A program made the position numbers and the translations under genes. A stretch of DNA of 27,186 nucleotides from CAXTTV01 sp964247295. Lineage in GTDB: Bacteria; Chloroflexota; Ktedonobacteria; Ktedonobacterales; Ktedonobacteraceae. How positions within the stretch are numbered: the first letter of the stretch is position 1; each line of letters starts with the position of its first letter. Positions 25,979 through 27,186 of the stretch are shown here, piece by piece. The notes under the pieces are model-generated. The model had not been told where the DNA came from. It ran no database searches and saw only the letters and a program-made list of their open reading frames with translations. The stretch covers positions 1-27,186 of the forward strand of contig CAXTTV010000050.1 in the NCBI GenBank assembly GCA_964247295.1. The letters are read 5' to 3'.

Positions 25979-26669
25979 AAAATACACTTCCTTCACTCTT
26001 CTCTTGAAAAAGAGGGTTCATTACGCTCTTCATGTCAGTCAGATTCTCTTTCTCTGTTCAAGTGACAAGCGCATTGGACGAGTCACCTTTTGAAACTGAT
26101 AGAAGATCCGTCCGCCTCACCTCAAATCACATTCGTCTTGGCCGTAGCAGGCTCGTATCTCATGCTTCTGAACATCTTAATTCTTATATGCGTGATACAT
26201 ACTTTTTTGTCTCACTGGATACCATTGATAAGCCAATGCGTTCGTCGGACCCAAGCTCGCTTAGACCGTTTCTGCACTCCTGTCTGGAGAGTCGAGAAGC
26301 GGAGCGTATGTGTTTCTGGATCGGGTACCCTATCTGGAGTATCCACTATCTAGAGCGCTCCAGGTCAAGTGTCTGTCGCATCTTTCTCAAAAATGGGTAG
26401 TGAGATGAACAACATCCAAAGGGGCAAGCTCCATCTTGAGAGGAGTATCAAAACAAGTCATGTGACCTCAACACAATAAGGATGTGTACCTTGCCCGTTC
26501 TACGGGTGATAGGCTGACTTCATATTGAGCAAGATGGGAGAAGTTTTTTAGATGGAAGAGGGTAATCTTGTTACCGATGAAATAGCCAGCAGAAGTGAGT
26601 GTGTTGGTGGTACCCAAGGTCTCTAGCGTGCTGCGTGGAATTGTTCAACAGAAGCAGATGAGCAAGATC
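25979..26669. other. Gene-poor region upstream of the dehydrogenase
   Basis: No credible gene in about 690 bp. Plus-strand frames at 26032-26400, 26090-26353 and 26595-26792 show no family-like sequence or ribosome sites, and the minus strand has no long frame. The region holds a MerR-type promoter (26338-26368), a small CTCTT-GAAA-AAGAG hairpin (26001-26014) and a weak partial match to the island repeat (CCCGTTCTACGGGTGATAG, near 26494-26512). It may be a decayed gene or a long leader. Confidence 0.55.
26338..26368 (-). promoter_or_regulatory. Second MerR-type promoter
   Basis: On the minus strand -35 TTGACC (26363-26368) and -10 GATACT (26338-26343) are 19 bp apart. The spacer holds an imperfect dyad (26348-26365; ACCTGGAGC / GCTCTAGAT). 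The first ten bases of the element, TTGACCTGGA, match the promoter at 18811-18841. It points at the dehydrogenase, whose start is about 350 bp downstream. Confidence 0.55.
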
Positions 26670-27186
26670 TTATTTCGTCAAATCACAGATTTCTTTAAGC
26701 TGTTGAAGATCAAGATGAGCACGAAGGACTTGTGCCAGCTTCTCGTATTCGTGTGCGCGGCTGAAACGTTCTCCAGGCTCAGGGAGGTTTAAGTATCTTG
26801 GGCTTCTTTGGGAGAGTGCACTCACAATTCCCTGGATAAAATTAGCATTTTCAAACAGACCATGCAAGTAGCAACCAGCACACCAGCCATCAACACTTAG
26901 CTTTCCATCCGAGCCTGTACTATCGGTCTGGAATACCTCTGTCGTCTGATGGTCAGATTCATCAACACGAATTGTACGTCCTAGATGAATCTGATAAGCC
27001 TGGAAGGATTGTACGCCGAGATTAGCAAAGAGGCCGCGCATAGCAGGTGGTGTAATCTGGGCCTGACATTGGACTGTAATTTTTCCTTCCAGAGGCTCAA
27101 AAAACGTCTCCACAGGCAGCAGATTTAAACCAGGCTCGACCGTTCCTGGAGCCTCTTCAGACCCGATAGTATCGGAGATGCGTTCA
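26670..27186 (-). CDS. cobQ: Cobyric acid synthase, C-terminal part (5' end beyond window)
   Basis: The last 171 residues of a protein matching the C-terminal glutamine amidotransferase domain of cobyric acid synthase (CobQ/CbiP), which amidates side chains of the corrin ring with glutamine and ATP during cobalamin synthesis. Visible marks are GLNLLPVETFF, then AYQIHLGRT (the G/A-Y-E-I-H-x-G-R-T family motif) and VDGWCAGCYLHGLFENANF, with the triad His in YLHGLFEN. The catalytic Cys and the N-terminal ATP-binding domain would lie outside the window. The frame stays open to the window edge; the GTG at 27113 is internal, not a start. Confidence 0.85.
   Translation of the reverse strand, partial: ERISDTIGSEEAPGTVEPGLNLLPVETFFEPLEGKITVQCQAQITPPAMRGLFANLGVQSFQAYQIHLGRTIRVDESDHQTTEVFQTDSTGSDGKLSVDGWCAGCYLHGLFENANFIQGIVSALSQRSPRYLNLPEPGERFSRAHEYEKLAQVLRAHLDLQQLKEICDLTK

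Noticed and set aside
26032..26400. Possible 122- and 87-residue genes upstream of the dehydrogenase
   Set aside because: No ribosome sites, no domain-like sequence, and they overlap each other and a minus-strand promoter.

Overview
The window looks like accessory DNA of a GC-moderate, large-genome bacterium. My best guess is a Ktedonobacteria-type Chloroflexota. The main reason is a protein at 19988-21487 that joins an XRE helix-turn-helix, one membrane span and a WD40 propeller, an architecture I associate with that group. The mix of small redox enzymes, MerR control and palindromic repeats fits but is not diagnostic. The sequence is a draft scaffold with two N gaps: 13379-13478 (100 N) and 22328-22337 (10 N).

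Region 1 (about 1-17431) is a six-gene, all-plus-strand island that I read as an anti-phage defence locus related to DISARM. In order it encodes an Eco57I/DrmMI-like adenine methyltransferase (273-4445), a RelE-like/UvrD-like fusion helicase (4748-6853), a DrmA-type helicase (7336-11148), a DrmB/DUF1998 protein (11141-12988), an McrB-like AAA+ ATPase (13601-15910) and a PD-(D/E)XK nuclease resembling McrC (15932-17257). DrmA and DrmB overlap by 8 bp and the McrB/McrC-like pair is 21 bp apart, so each pair is a translational unit. The units are separated by 300-600 bp spacers, three of which carry a CACGTG-centred palindromic repeat. The expected DISARM phospholipase-D nuclease DrmC and the SNF2 helicase DrmD are not seen. 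An McrBC-like pair and a UvrD-type helicase are present instead. The C-terminal half of the methylase and the N-terminal half of the McrB-like protein are clearly AT-richer than the rest of their own genes, suggesting exchange of the parts expected to recognise DNA. This composite locus is the main candidate for an undescribed system.

Region 2 (17432-21487) is all on the minus strand. It holds a MerR regulator with an aldo/keto reductase in one operon, behind a textbook MerR promoter with a 19-bp spacer and a perfect operator dyad. It also holds an iodotyrosine-deiodinase-like nitroreductase and the XRE-TM-WD40 protein.

Region 3 (21787-24922, plus strand) holds a small secreted four-cysteine protein, a strong terminator beside the second gap, and a short stand-alone UvrA-like ABC protein of the drug-resistance type with a structured 5' leader. 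Region 4 (24923-27186, minus strand) holds a short-chain dehydrogenase with a single-base frameshift, a gene-poor stretch with a second MerR-type promoter, and the C-terminal part of cobyric acid synthase running off the window end.
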